64,000 nt of DNA from Solibacillus sp. FSL W7-1464. GTDB lineage: Bacteria; Bacillota; Bacilli; Bacillales_A; Planococcaceae. Positions 43,530 to 52,360 of the stretch are shown here, piece after piece. The position numbers were made by a program, and so were the translations under genes. The notes beneath the pieces were generated by a model, which was not told the origin of the DNA, did no database searches, and saw only the letters and a program-made list of their open reading frames with translations. The stretch is from NCBI RefSeq assembly GCF_038004425.1, contig NZ_JBBORC010000001.1, positions 3,077,001 through 3,141,000 of the forward strand, written 5' to 3'. Numbering within the stretch: position 1 is the stretch's first letter; the number at the start of each line of letters is the position of its first letter.

Positions 43530-44204
43530 ATGTATAAAATAATGATTGTCGAGGACGATGGAAAAATTAGAGGGATTGTCGCGGAGACTCTGAAAAAGTG
43601 GCAGTATGACGTCGTGGAAGTGACCCAGTTTGATAACGTGCTTACAGAATTCGAGAACCACAGTCCGCACCTTGTTTTACTAGATATTAATCTTCCGGTT
43701 TTTGATGGTTACTACTGGTGCCAGCAAATCCGTGCCTGTTCCAAAGTGCCGATTATATTTCTGTCATCCAGAAATCAAAATATGGATATCATTATGGCGA
43801 TTAATATGGGTGGCGATGATTTTATTCAAAAGCCGTTTGACCTGGATATCCTTCTTGCGAAAATCAATGCACTCATCCGCAGGAAATATACGTATGAAGA
43901 AGATAAGAATAGCCAACTGCTCCACCGGGGGTTGAAATTACATGTCACAAATTCAACGATTGAATTTAACGGAACAAGGACCGAAATCAGCCGCAATGAA
44001 TTTATCCTTTTACAATTACTGATGCGCAATATCGGAAAAATCATTTCGCGTGAGGACCTGATGCAGGCACTATGGAATGATGAACAATTTGTCGATGATA
44101 ACACCCTCACCGTGAATGTCAATCGGTTGCGCCGTAAAATTGCCGCGCTCGGAGTGGAAGATTTCATCGTTACCCGAAAAGGAATGGGGTATTTAATCGA
44201 ATGA
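43530..44204 (+). CDS. bceR: BceR/BraR-type response regulator (OmpR family)
   Basis: 224 residues from the ATG at 43530, preceded by GATGAGGG; an in-frame start at 43515 is weaker. Receiver domain (about 1-115) with EDD, the phospho-Asp in LVLLDINLPVFDGYYW and the KPFDLDIL lysine; C-terminal winged helix (about 130-224) with REDLMQALWNDEQFVDDNTL and VNRLRRKIAAL. The BceR-type regulators switch on the adjacent peptide-antibiotic transporter. It overlaps the kinase gene by 4 nt. The likely target site is the inverted repeat at 47973-47986 upstream of bceA. Confidence 0.9.
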   Translation: MYKIMIVEDDGKIRGIVAETLKKWQYDVVEVTQFDNVLTEFENHSPHLVLLDINLPVFDGYYWCQQIRACSKVPIIFLSSRNQNMDIIMAINMGGDDFIQKPFDLDILLAKINALIRRKYTYEEDKNSQLLHRGLKLHVTNSTIEFNGTRTEISRNEFILLQLLMRNIGKIISREDLMQALWNDEQFVDDNTLTVNVNRLRRKIAALGVEDFIVTRKGMGYLIE

Positions 44205-45196
44205 ACTTTCTTCGCTACCTTAACTATGAAAAGCCTTATATTTATTTGTATCTCGTCAGTTTTCTAGTCGTGGCTGCCATATTTTTTACCGATAGCCATG
44301 ACGGATTGGACTGGGGGACATTTTTCTATGCGTTTGCCCTATCCGTAATTGTTTTGATCGGCTTTTTAGTATTCCGCTACCAGCAAAATGTAAGGGTAAT
44401 CCAACAAATGAAAAGTGAACAGTATGAGAGTTTGTCGCTGGAAGGAGAAGTTGCTAAAGGATATATCGATGAGCTGAAACGTGAGCATATCCGTGAGATG
44501 AACCGGATTCAAGATAAGCAGAAGGAACATTACAATTTCATCGTCTCCTGGTTCCATGAGATCAAAACACCGATAGCCGTCCTCCGTCTACTCCAGCAAA
44601 CCGATATGGACAAGGATAGTTTAAGGGAAGAAATCACAAAAATTGAAAACTTTGTGGATCAGGCGCTCTATTACGCCAAACTAGATAGCTTTAACCAGGA
44701 TTACGATATTCAGAACTGTAACGGAATCCGGATTGTGAAAGAGACCATTAAAGCGCATGCGAAAACGTTTATCTCCAAAAAAATCCGCATCGAAATCAAT
44801 GCAGCATCTCTTGACGTGCAAAGTGACCCGAAATGGCTTCAGTTTATCATCAATCAGCTCATAACAAACTGTTTAAAATATACAGAACCTGGCGGAGAAA
44901 TCACCATTTCCGTATCAGAAACACCAAAGGAAAAAAGACTGGTCATTCAAGACAGCGGAATCGGCATCAGTCAAAAAGACCTTCCGCGAATTTTCAATCA
45001 TGGCTTTACCGGAGAAACCGGACGAACACATACAAATTCTACCGGAATGGGATTATATTTGGCTCAAAATTTATCAACAAAGCTCGGCCATTATATAAGC
45101 TGCACATCGGAAGTCGGCGTGTATACCCAATTTATCATTCATTTTCCAAAAGACGATGATTTATATTTACAGCTGAAGAAAACACACGATGATTAA
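44201..45196 (+). CDS. bceS: BceS-type intramembrane-sensing histidine kinase
   Basis: 331 residues, short for a kinase because it lacks an extracytoplasmic domain. Two TM helices (about 15-35 and 38-60) are joined by only a few residues (FTDSHDGLDWG). The HisKA region has VSWFHEIKTPIAVLRLLQQT with the phospho-His; HATPase_c shows NQLITNCLKYT, QDSGIGISQKDLPRIFNHGF and STGMGLYLAQN. Such kinases do not sense antibiotics directly but read the activity of the BceAB transporter. Convergent with bceB, whose stop lies 3 nt away. Confidence 0.92.
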   Translation: MNFLRYLNYEKPYIYLYLVSFLVVAAIFFTDSHDGLDWGTFFYAFALSVIVLIGFLVFRYQQNVRVIQQMKSEQYESLSLEGEVAKGYIDELKREHIREMNRIQDKQKEHYNFIVSWFHEIKTPIAVLRLLQQTDMDKDSLREEITKIENFVDQALYYAKLDSFNQDYDIQNCNGIRIVKETIKAHAKTFISKKIRIEINAASLDVQSDPKWLQFIINQLITNCLKYTEPGGEITISVSETPKEKRLVIQDSGIGISQKDLPRIFNHGFTGETGRTHTNSTGMGLYLAQNLSTKLGHYISCTSEVGVYTQFIIHFPKDDDLYLQLKKTHDD

Positions 45197-45198
45197 GC

Positions 45199-47157
45199 TC
45201 ACCGTGTGTTTTTTTCACTAATAATTTTGTAGTAGATCGTTGTGGAGGATACGTAAAAGATTAAATACGTTAACACATAAAGCCCCATGACCGAAAAGAT
45301 GATCGTTGTTAAGGAAGGCAGATCCTTTATGACAAGGATGACCGAATAGTATAGAAGGAACCAGCTGTGTACCATCCCAAGGATAAGTGGCGGCAGAAAT
45401 ACGAACAGCAATTGTTTTCGGATAATCGATTTGATTTCCTTCTCCTCAACACCCATTTTTCTTAAAATGCTGTACTGTTCCCGCTCTTCTGTCGCTTCCC
45501 TTAATTGTTTAAAGTAAATGACGCTTCCTAGAGCAAACAAAGCGATGACCGCAAAGAACGCAACAGAGAACAATACTAAAGAGGATGACTCCGTATCGAT
45601 ACTATACATATCGACAAATGCCGAATAATAGGCCCCTTCTGTCTGCATGACAATATCGCGGATTTCCCTCGATACATCATTGGAAGTTTTGGCATCTTCA
45701 ATTTGGTATATTTCAAAGGAAGACAGAAGATGGTTTTCTTTTACACGCTCAAATGACTCGTCTGAAATTACGAGTACAGATGGTTGAAGGTTCGAACCTT
45801 GCCCTGAATTCGTTGGGATAGTTAGCAACGGGTAACGTATTTTTTCAATAATACGAAATGTTTCATTATCAAACGCGGCCAATTCAGGCTGAGGACTTTT
45901 ATATTTAGTCGGTTCGTCGATGCCCCTAGTTAAAACAATGGCCTCTTCCCCTTCCAACTCTACTTTCTCACCCACTCCCCGTAAGTCAACAATCGCATTT
46001 AACTGGGACTCAGGGAAAAGGTAAAACTCCTCTGTGTAATATTCAGGATACGTTAAGAATGCATTTCGATTTTGGATTTTCCCTGTTTGAATACCCGTAA
46101 TCGTTTCATGAGCAATAATCGCATGTGAATTTTTGATGAGTTGTTCAATTTCGTTTTGTGTTTCTTCATCTTGTGTTGAAAAGGCAAGATGGTTCGGATA
46201 CTCTTTTTTTACAACCTCTTCTTTAATGGCGTAGTCTACCGCTATAAATCCAACCGTAAAGATGATCACCGCACTAATCAAAGAATTAAAGGTAAAGTTT
46301 AATGTATTTCCGCGAATGGAAAAGCGGAGTGAAGAAATCCACAGCATTTTATTCCCGGAAAAGTATCGATTACTTTGACTCATTTTTTGTAAAATCCAAC
46401 CGGAAAACTGGCGGAAAAATAAATACGTCCCGACAATCAATGCGGCGGTAGTAGCAATAAATGTTCCCGTAAATTGATTTTTCCAGATGTCCGTTTCGCT
46501 CGCCATCATGATCGTGTAGTAAGACGCGGCGATTAAAATAACGGATAGGAGCGCTAACGAAAAAGAAAACTTAATCGGTTTTTCCATTTTTTCTTTTGCA
46601 TGAAATAACTCCACTAACTGTACCCGACGAACACTGAAATAACTTTGAATTGTAATAATGACGATGAGTAAAGCGAATAACAGAATCGTTAACGCGATGG
46701 CTTCAAGCGGGAAAGAAAATGAAATGTCCTCATTGTAGCGCATGAGATTCATTAGTACGGCACCGAAAAACTTCGATAGTAATCCACCAATTAAAATTCC
46801 GCTGGATACGGCAATGGCACTGAGGAATAATGTTTCAAAAAAGATCATTGCGGCAATTTGTCTTTCTTTCATCCCGTAAAGCAAATACATCCCAAATTCC
46901 TTTTTCCGCTGTTTCATAAAGAACGAGTTCGCATATAAAATAAAAAATACAACAAATAAAAAGACGATAATTGAAGCAATCAAAATAACGGTTTGATAGT
47001 TTTCTTTATTTTGGATGGCTGCAACGACGTCCTCATTAAACATGAGACCGGAAAACGTAAAGTATATGACAACCCCGACAAGCATCGAAATGAAATAGAT
47101 TGTGTACAAACGGAAATTCCGCTTCATATTCCGCCACGATAAATCAATCAAGTTCAT
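45199..47157 (-). CDS. bceB: BceB-type ABC transporter permease
   Basis: 652 residues with ten TM helices (FtsX-type) and the large extracellular domain of about 200 residues between TM7 and TM8 (about 310-520) that defines BceB permeases. FtsX-like features include EFGMYLLYGMKERQIAAMIFFE and the last helices with EEREQYSILRKMGVEEKEIK. With BceA it frees lipid-cycle intermediates from peptide antibiotics such as bacitracin and signals to BceS. The ATG overlaps the bceA stop by 4 nt. It is slightly larger than the B. subtilis protein as I recall it. Confidence 0.93.
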   Translation of the reverse strand: MNLIDLSWRNMKRNFRLYTIYFISMLVGVVIYFTFSGLMFNEDVVAAIQNKENYQTVILIASIIVFLFVVFFILYANSFFMKQRKKEFGMYLLYGMKERQIAAMIFFETLFLSAIAVSSGILIGGLLSKFFGAVLMNLMRYNEDISFSFPLEAIALTILLFALLIVIITIQSYFSVRRVQLVELFHAKEKMEKPIKFSFSLALLSVILIAASYYTIMMASETDIWKNQFTGTFIATTAALIVGTYLFFRQFSGWILQKMSQSNRYFSGNKMLWISSLRFSIRGNTLNFTFNSLISAVIIFTVGFIAVDYAIKEEVVKKEYPNHLAFSTQDEETQNEIEQLIKNSHAIIAHETITGIQTGKIQNRNAFLTYPEYYTEEFYLFPESQLNAIVDLRGVGEKVELEGEEAIVLTRGIDEPTKYKSPQPELAAFDNETFRIIEKIRYPLLTIPTNSGQGSNLQPSVLVISDESFERVKENHLLSSFEIYQIEDAKTSNDVSREIRDIVMQTEGAYYSAFVDMYSIDTESSSLVLFSVAFFAVIALFALGSVIYFKQLREATEEREQYSILRKMGVEEKEIKSIIRKQLLFVFLPPLILGMVHSWFLLYYSVILVIKDLPSLTTIIFSVMGLYVLTYLIFYVSSTTIYYKIISEKNTR

Positions 47158-47900
47158 CGTTTGTCACTCCCTATCGCACTCTGGATCGTGAGAATTCTAT
47201 CAAAAAACTCTTTTTCCGATTGTTCTCCTTTAAACATTTCGTTCACGAATTTTCCATCCCGCAGAAAAATAACACGCTGGCAGTAGCTCGCTGCATAGGG
47301 ATCATGAGTAATCATCAAAACCGTTGTCTGGAAGGTTTGATTGAGCAATTGAATTTGTTCAAGGAGCTGTGTGGCAGACCTTGAATCGAGCGCACCCGTC
47401 GGCTCATCGGCAAACACGATGGCAGGATTTGTAATGATCGCCCGCGCAGCTGCCGTCCGCTGCTTTTGCCCTCCGGAAATTTCAGAAGGATATTGGGTTA
47501 AGATCGCTTCGATATTCAATGCTTCCACGATTTTCTCCAATCGTTTCTCCATTTCAGCAACAGGTGTTTTTTGTAACGAAAGAGGCAATAGAATATTTTC
47601 TTTCACCGTTAACGTATCCAGCAAGTTATAATCCTGAAATATAAATCCCATTCGCTTTTGGCGAAAATCCCGTAAAGCTTTCTTTTTCATATCCAACAGG
47701 GATTTCCCCTCGATCCAAATGTCACCGCCGTCGAAGGAATCAATCGTCGACAAAGTATTCATCAATGTCGTTTTCCCCGAGCCGGATGGTCCCATAATCG
47801 CAGTGAACTCTCCTTGCTTAATCGTCAAATCTAAGTTTTTTAAGACTTGTGTTCTTCCGTAAGATTTCGATAAGTTCGTTGTTTGTATAATTGTAGTCAC
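47154..47900 (-). CDS. bceA: BceA-type ABC transporter ATP-binding protein
   Basis: 248 residues from a GTG at 47900, 8 nt after GGGAG, giving the typical N-terminus MTTIIQTTNLSKSYGR; upstream in-frame ATGs at 47939 and 47924 lack a good ribosome binding site. Walker A GPSGSGKTTLMNTLSTID, Q-loop MGFIFQDYNLLDTLTV, signature YPSEISGGQKQRTAAARAII, Walker B IVFADEPTGALDS, switch His in LMITHDPYA. It powers BceB. Encoded as bceAB convergent with bceRS. Confidence 0.94.
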   Translation of the reverse strand: MTTIIQTTNLSKSYGRTQVLKNLDLTIKQGEFTAIMGPSGSGKTTLMNTLSTIDSFDGGDIWIEGKSLLDMKKKALRDFRQKRMGFIFQDYNLLDTLTVKENILLPLSLQKTPVAEMEKRLEKIVEALNIEAILTQYPSEISGGQKQRTAAARAIITNPAIVFADEPTGALDSRSATQLLEQIQLLNQTFQTTVLMITHDPYAASYCQRVIFLRDGKFVNEMFKGEQSEKEFFDRILTIQSAIGSDKR

Positions 47901-47972
47901 GGTTAACACTCCCTTCACAACCATACTATACGAATTCATTTCCCCCTAACATCGATGCACCAAAATCGAAAG

Positions 47973-47986
47973 TGACATTTCTGTCA
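47973..47986 (-). promoter_or_regulatory. Candidate BceR operator upstream of bceAB
   Basis: Perfect inverted repeat TGACA-N4-TGTCA, 73 bp upstream of the bceA start. It fits the TNACA-N4-TGTAA-type motif reported for Bce-like response regulators. Confidence 0.6.
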
Positions 47987-48008
47987 TGTTGCGAGTCAGA
48001 ACTAATTT

Positions 48009-48236
48009 TTATTCACTTTTACTGTACAAATCCAATTGTTGCGGATGGAATAGTAAGCACCGTTCACTTAAGTTGTTCCTGAAATTTTTTATTGCAACCA
48101 TGCATATTGTTGAGTTGCACTCTTCACAACGAGAAGTCTTACTTTCCCTTTCTTTGAATTGTCTATATCTCAATGTACCTTCATATAATTTGAATGTTTG
48201 TCTACAACTACTACACTCGATTTCGTAGTAAAGCAT
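48009..48236 (-). CDS. Zinc-ribbon-like hypothetical protein
   Basis: 75 residues from the ATG at 48236, preceded by GGCGGGAAACT; the in-frame start at 48263 is less likely. Two CxxC knuckles (IECSSCRQTF and SRCEECNSTI) about 28 residues apart suit a structural zinc site. The C-terminus is basic. It might bind nucleic acid, but there is no further evidence. No partner is obvious, except that it lies upstream of bceA on the same strand. Confidence 0.62.
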   Translation of the reverse strand: MLYYEIECSSCRQTFKLYEGTLRYRQFKERESKTSRCEECNSTICMVAIKNFRNNLSERCLLFHPQQLDLYSKSE

Positions 48237-48847
48237 AGTTTCCCGCCTACAGTCTTGGCCCATTACTTTTTCGTTGATTGCTTGAAAATAGTAACCAGTT
48301 CGTTATCTTAAATGTACCTTTTAGTAATAAGTGATAGAAAGAAAAGAAAAGAAAAGAAACAATCCATTTTCACGAATGTAGAGGCTTGTGTTAAACATGC
48401 CAATCCCTCTCAGTAAGGAAAGAGTATCCTAAAACTTATGCAAGAGTATTTGCGTGCAGCTATTGAAGGGCTCAAGGCAGAGCATTGCAAAAAGGAGATG
48501 TACTGGACAACGGAGAGTCCAATCCAATCAGTCGGGTATTTGTTCGTCAGCTCGCAATTAGGACGACTCACTTTAATTGGTCTGTCGATTATACAAAGTT
48601 TCTATTATTTGATAAAAACAAACGATGAGGGTATTACATGGAGCTGAGTTTGAGCGTTTCGATACCGGAAGCCAACAAGCATTCTTCTCGAACCCCCATC
48701 AAATAACGACACAAGCGGATCGTATGGGCTACCGGTTGGATGGCGAACCACTCAGCCTATCCGAGAAATCTATTATTTGCGATAGTCTATTTGCATTGAG
48801 ATTTCTTCAGCAACCCACAAAAATTAAAGTGAGTTCAAAAATTATAG
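48237..48847. other. Gene-poor stretch with a GAAAA repeat and possible relic frames
   Basis: About 610 nt. At 48336-48360 GAAAA is repeated about four times. Forward open frames at 48438-48647 and 48625-48942 have poor ribosome binding sites, overlap each other and the end of a reverse-strand gene, and match nothing I recognise. I treat them as chance frames or decayed DNA. Confidence 0.45.
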
Positions 48848-49954
48848 TTAGTATATTCCTCTACCAAATGCTGGCTGCCAAATTCCTTGATCATTCTTCT
48901 CCATTTTTAATTCTGTTGGGCCTTCATAAGAAATATATTTAATAACCCCTTGTGTATCTGTTAACTGCTCAAATTCTGCGTTTTCTAAACCATCAAACAA
49001 TCTTGCAATTATAAGTCTGTTTACTTCCTCTGTTAACAACTTCTGACGTACTATTTTTGTTTTCTCATAATATCTTCGGACACTATTTGTTTCGGTATTA
49101 ACATTTGTTGTGAACAATGCTTCATATGTTTGATAATCTTTTTCAATATCACTTAATAAAAACATTTTAGTAATCGCTTGTGGTGTCACATCTTTTAACC
49201 GGTTCACATCGTAATCTGTTTTAAAGCCATCAAAAACTCGTTGCTCTTGTTCAGTTAGTTCAAAAGATAACTCAAAGTTTTGGAAGCCAATAATCTTTCC
49301 TACTAAATCTTCTTTATTAATTTTTAAAATGGAGTGCCCATCATTATGTTGATAAACAACAACTTCATCTTCTTTCGTAGAAATTGATTTTTTGATAAAT
49401 GGTTCTTGTTTTGTTCCTCTATTATGGAAAAAATATGGATTGTTAAACGGATCTTCCTCATTAGTTACTTCTTTATTTAAACCATGTATTTTTAATGCCT
49501 GATTATCCACTAGAATCTGACCGTGATTCATTGTTACGGTATCATTTTCTAAACCTAAAACAGTTGAAACTAATAGCCCTTCAGATCCATAATAGGCAAC
49601 ATAATCTCCATAAGTAACTGATGCTTTCTTATCGATAATCATCGGCAAAAAGTGCAACATCCATTGTTCCCCTAGTAAATTGGCGTATTGTGGGTCAATT
49701 ACCTCCAAAGTTGTGACATCATCGATAATGGGAAGCAATTCATTATTTTCACTAGCTGTTTGTAAATTATTTTCTTGAAAAAGCTCCATAGAAAATAGCA
49801 AAGCAATCATAATACAAGCTACAATTGATACTGTGAGGACTTGCCAGTTACTCTTTTTTCTTGTTTTAGGTTGCGTGATTCTCCGTTGTATCTCTTTAGT
49901 AAAGGGTGCATCTTTTCGTAATTCATCCTGTAACCTGTCTTTAAACCCTTTCAT
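48848..49954 (-). CDS. Anti-sigma factor (membrane-bound), partner of the 49941 ECF sigma
   Basis: 368 residues. A cytoplasmic N-terminal segment (about 1-35: GFKDRLQDELRKDAPFTKEI, QRRITQPKTRKKS) is followed by a single TM helix (VLTVSIVACIMIALLFSMEL) and a large outer domain. The arrangement, a short inner sigma-binding part plus sensor domain, and the 14-nt overlap with the ECF sigma gene point to an anti-sigma factor. There is no zinc-finger H..CxxC motif. The outer domain (about 60-368) has no named relative; the signal sensed is unknown. Confidence 0.8.
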   Translation of the reverse strand: MKGFKDRLQDELRKDAPFTKEIQRRITQPKTRKKSNWQVLTVSIVACIMIALLFSMELFQENNLQTASENNELLPIIDDVTTLEVIDPQYANLLGEQWMLHFLPMIIDKKASVTYGDYVAYYGSEGLLVSTVLGLENDTVTMNHGQILVDNQALKIHGLNKEVTNEEDPFNNPYFFHNRGTKQEPFIKKSISTKEDEVVVYQHNDGHSILKINKEDLVGKIIGFQNFELSFELTEQEQRVFDGFKTDYDVNRLKDVTPQAITKMFLLSDIEKDYQTYEALFTTNVNTETNSVRRYYEKTKIVRQKLLTEEVNRLIIARLFDGLENAEFEQLTDTQGVIKYISYEGPTELKMEKNDQGIWQPAFGRGIY

Positions 49955-50450
49955 AAAATATCTCCCCCAAATCCTGATTGGTTCTTAATAACTCCCTTGC
50001 TCGACGAATCCTAGTACGAACGGTATTTTGTGATATTTTTAAGAAACTTGAAATTTCAGGTACACTAAATTCCTCATAATAAAACAGGATAATCACCTCT
50101 CTATAATGGAGTGGTAAGGAAAAAACAATTTGTTTTAATGTTGAATGTTCTTCAGTAGAAATATACCTTTGCTCCACGGAAGGCTCATCTTTACGGATAG
50201 GCCAAAACTTTGAAATAATGGCGTTTCTCTTTTTTCTCCTAAGCTCATCATGGCAACAATTAATAGCAATTCGAGTTAGATATGTTTTCAAGGAAGCATC
50301 CTTCCGATATTTGTCTTTATGTAATAAAAACTTCATTATTACGTCCTGCGTAACTTCTTCTGCAAGCTGATAGTCTTTCATATATAAATAATTAAGATGA
50401 TATAAATATTCACCATATAGTTCTATGATTTGTTCAGCATTCAGATCCAA
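49941..50450 (-). CDS. ECF-family RNA polymerase sigma factor
   Basis: 169 residues. Region 2 (about 10-75): HLNYLYMKDYQLAEEVTQDV, MKFLLHKDKYRKDASLKTYL and TRIAINCCHDELRRKKRN. Region 4 (about 105-160): SLPLHYREVIILFYYEEFSV, PEISSFLKISQNTVRTRIRR. This small sigma factor directs RNA polymerase to a limited regulon, released when the anti-sigma factor encoded downstream gets its signal. ATG about 12 nt after AGGAGGTG. A matching ECF-type promoter lies at 50481-50510. Confidence 0.93.
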   Translation of the reverse strand: MDLNAEQIIELYGEYLYHLNYLYMKDYQLAEEVTQDVIMKFLLHKDKYRKDASLKTYLTRIAINCCHDELRRKKRNAIISKFWPIRKDEPSVEQRYISTEEHSTLKQIVFSLPLHYREVIILFYYEEFSVPEISSFLKISQNTVRTRIRRARELLRTNQDLGEIFYERV

Positions 50451-50480
50451 CGAACATGCACCTCCTTTATCTTTTACTAC

Positions 50481-50510
50481 TTAGACGTTTATTTTATATA
50501 AAATTGTTCA
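50481..50510 (-). promoter_or_regulatory. Candidate autoregulated ECF promoter
   Basis: On the reverse strand TGAACA (50510-50505) and CGTCTA (50487-50482) are separated by 17 nt, close to the ECF pattern TGAAC-N16/17-CGTC. It lies just upstream of the sigma gene's ribosome binding site. Confidence 0.6.
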
Positions 50511-50540
50511 ACTTATTGAAAATAGTTAAACCTATTCATC

Positions 50541-50578
50541 AAAAAAGCACGTTTTGAAGAAAATTTTCAAAACATGCC
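50541..50578 (-). terminator. Terminator-like hairpin on the reverse strand, no gene upstream
   Basis: GCATGTTTTGAA pairs with TTCAAAACGTGC (one wobble), then TTTTTTG on the reverse strand. The next gene in that direction (50993) is on the forward strand, so the transcript it ends is unknown. Confidence 0.6.
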
Positions 50579-50992
50579 TTATATATTATGTAGGATAATT
50601 AAATCAATAATGTAACCCAGGTGCATAAATGATTTATTAAAATTGTTCGTGCACCCGGTTCGTTATTATCTATTATATTGTCTATGTTTATGGAGCTTGT
50701 CAGATTAAACTCAATTGCCAATAGATTCATTCCAGTCGCTGTACCTGTACCTATTCCCTAAAAGTTTCAATTTCTACGTAAATACATTATCTTCTTCATA
50801 TTCCCCTATATTTCGTTAAAATCATTTATTACTCTATGTGAGTTTTTTTAAAATTAATTATATAATGAGTTAAGAAAATATTGCAAAATGCAAAGATTGA
50901 TTTTATTGAAATACGTACGTATAATCATGCATTAACTGATAGATTAGTAACATGGTAACAAAAGAAATATTTAAAATATTGGAGTGAATTAA
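50579..50992. other. Intergenic region upstream of the Abi gene
   Basis: About 410 nt, AT-rich, with no ORF carrying a good ribosome binding site. It should hold the abi promoter; any reverse-strand small RNA would end at the hairpin at 50541-50578. Confidence 0.45.
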
Positions 50993-51967
50993 ATGGTTCG
51001 TGGAAAAACAGTAAATGGGCTAATGAGACATTTGAGAGATACTCATGGCATTGAAATAAATGGTAGCAAGAATAAAAAAGACTTACTAAATATGGGCTAT
51101 TATCATGGTTTTAAAGGTTACCGCTTTATCGGTCAATCAGAAAATAAAATTCCTTATACTAAATTTGATGAAGTTGTAGCGGTCTATCAATTTGACTCTA
51201 ATTTAAAAACAATTTTTTACCCAAATATTATGTTTATAGAAACTGCCATTAAAAACTATACTTTAAATACATTGATTAATTTAGGTCCTGTTGACTTTGA
51301 ACATGTTTTCACTATTCTCTTAAATGATTATAAAAGTGAAAATACAGGCAATAGCAAATATCGTGATAAAATGAAGAAGCGCTTAGAACTTAGAAATAAA
51401 ATTAATGAAGCCATCAGCTATAATTATTCCGATAAAGTCCCGGTTATTCAACATTTCTTTCACACGAATCAACAAATGCCTCTGTGGGCTATATTTGAAG
51501 TAATTAACTTAGGTGTATTCGGATTCTTCTTACAATGCTTAAATAAAGATACTCGAATTAAAATTACTGAAGACTTAAATCTTCATACTACCTCACATAA
51601 TCAAAACGGCAGAATTGTTGAAGATATTATTTTCTTAATTAAAGAATTGCGCAATGCCGTAGCGCATAATTCGGTTGTATTTGATTGTAGATTTAAGAAA
51701 ACTAACCCTCCCTCAAGACTAAAGGAATATTTACAGAGTGAAACCAATATTGATAATATTAATTTTGATAATATTATAGATTACTTCATCTTGGTTATTT
51801 TCTTGTTAAAAAAATTAGGTGTTACTAAAACAGAACTCAAGAAAATCATTAAAAATTTCCATAATGAATCTGAACAATTACGTGATGGGATCCCTGTCCC
51901 TATACACACCTCTATTATGGGGTCAGACTTCAAGAAAAAAATCAATAAATTATCTAATTATATCTGA
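50993..51967 (+). CDS. Abi_2 (AbiD/AbiF) family abortive-infection protein with HEPN motif
   Basis: 324 residues. The N-terminus (VNGLMRHLRDTHGIEINGSK, then YRFIGQSE) and the central helices (FDSNLKTIFYPNIMFIETAI, MPLWAIFEVINLGVFGFFLQ) fit the AbiD/AbiF family. The HEPN active-site motif Rx4-6H is present as ELRNAVAHNS (Arg, Asn and His), so a ribonuclease activity triggered by phage is likely, leading to growth arrest. It is a lone gene with no antitoxin beside it, usual for this family. Translation starts at ATG after TTGGAGTG. Confidence 0.88.
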   Translation: MVRGKTVNGLMRHLRDTHGIEINGSKNKKDLLNMGYYHGFKGYRFIGQSENKIPYTKFDEVVAVYQFDSNLKTIFYPNIMFIETAIKNYTLNTLINLGPVDFEHVFTILLNDYKSENTGNSKYRDKMKKRLELRNKINEAISYNYSDKVPVIQHFFHTNQQMPLWAIFEVINLGVFGFFLQCLNKDTRIKITEDLNLHTTSHNQNGRIVEDIIFLIKELRNAVAHNSVVFDCRFKKTNPPSRLKEYLQSETNIDNINFDNIIDYFILVIFLLKKLGVTKTELKKIIKNFHNESEQLRDGIPVPIHTSIMGSDFKKKINKLSNYI

Positions 51968-52360
51968 GTAAAAACTTTACGTATAATATTACTTGTAGTA
52001 TCATAAAATACAACTAATTGCGGTGTATAGCTTCGGCTTGCACTTAAGGGAGCTGGATGCGTCTGGCTCTCTTTTAATTATGATTTTATATTTCAACTAT
52101 TTACATATTTTTATTTAGAATGCTATTAGCATGTTTCAGAAGTATTATTCAATTTCCCCAGGATACCTGTGCCTTCTATATACGTATTGATACACCTTTA
52201 AATAAGCTTTTTTATTATCTTCTCCTTCTATAACTCGCTCTCGTTAATTCTTCCTTTATCATGATTTCTGATAAAAGTATCTACAACACGAGTAAACTCA
52301 ACGAAATTGCTTTCATGCTTTAACAGTTCATCTAGCTGCCCCATTTCCTCCATTTTAAAT
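51968..52360. other. Intergenic region with a terminator and a possible 41-codon ORF
   Basis: About 390 nt. AGGGAGC / GCTCTCT at 52046-52072 followed by TTTTAA is the abi terminator. On the reverse strand near 52230-52355 a frame reads MEEMGQLDELLKHESNFVEF and about 21 more residues; its ribosome binding site is weak and it could be a relic of a regulator. Confidence 0.45.

Noticed and set aside
48336-48360. GAAAA tandem repeat considered as a phase-variable tract
   Set aside because: It lies in non-coding DNA about 490 nt past the end of the nearest gene on either strand and has only about four units.
48438-48942. Two forward open frames (69 and 105 codons) considered as genes
   Set aside because: No ribosome binding sites, they overlap each other, one overlaps the well-supported anti-sigma gene on the other strand, and neither has recognisable protein features.
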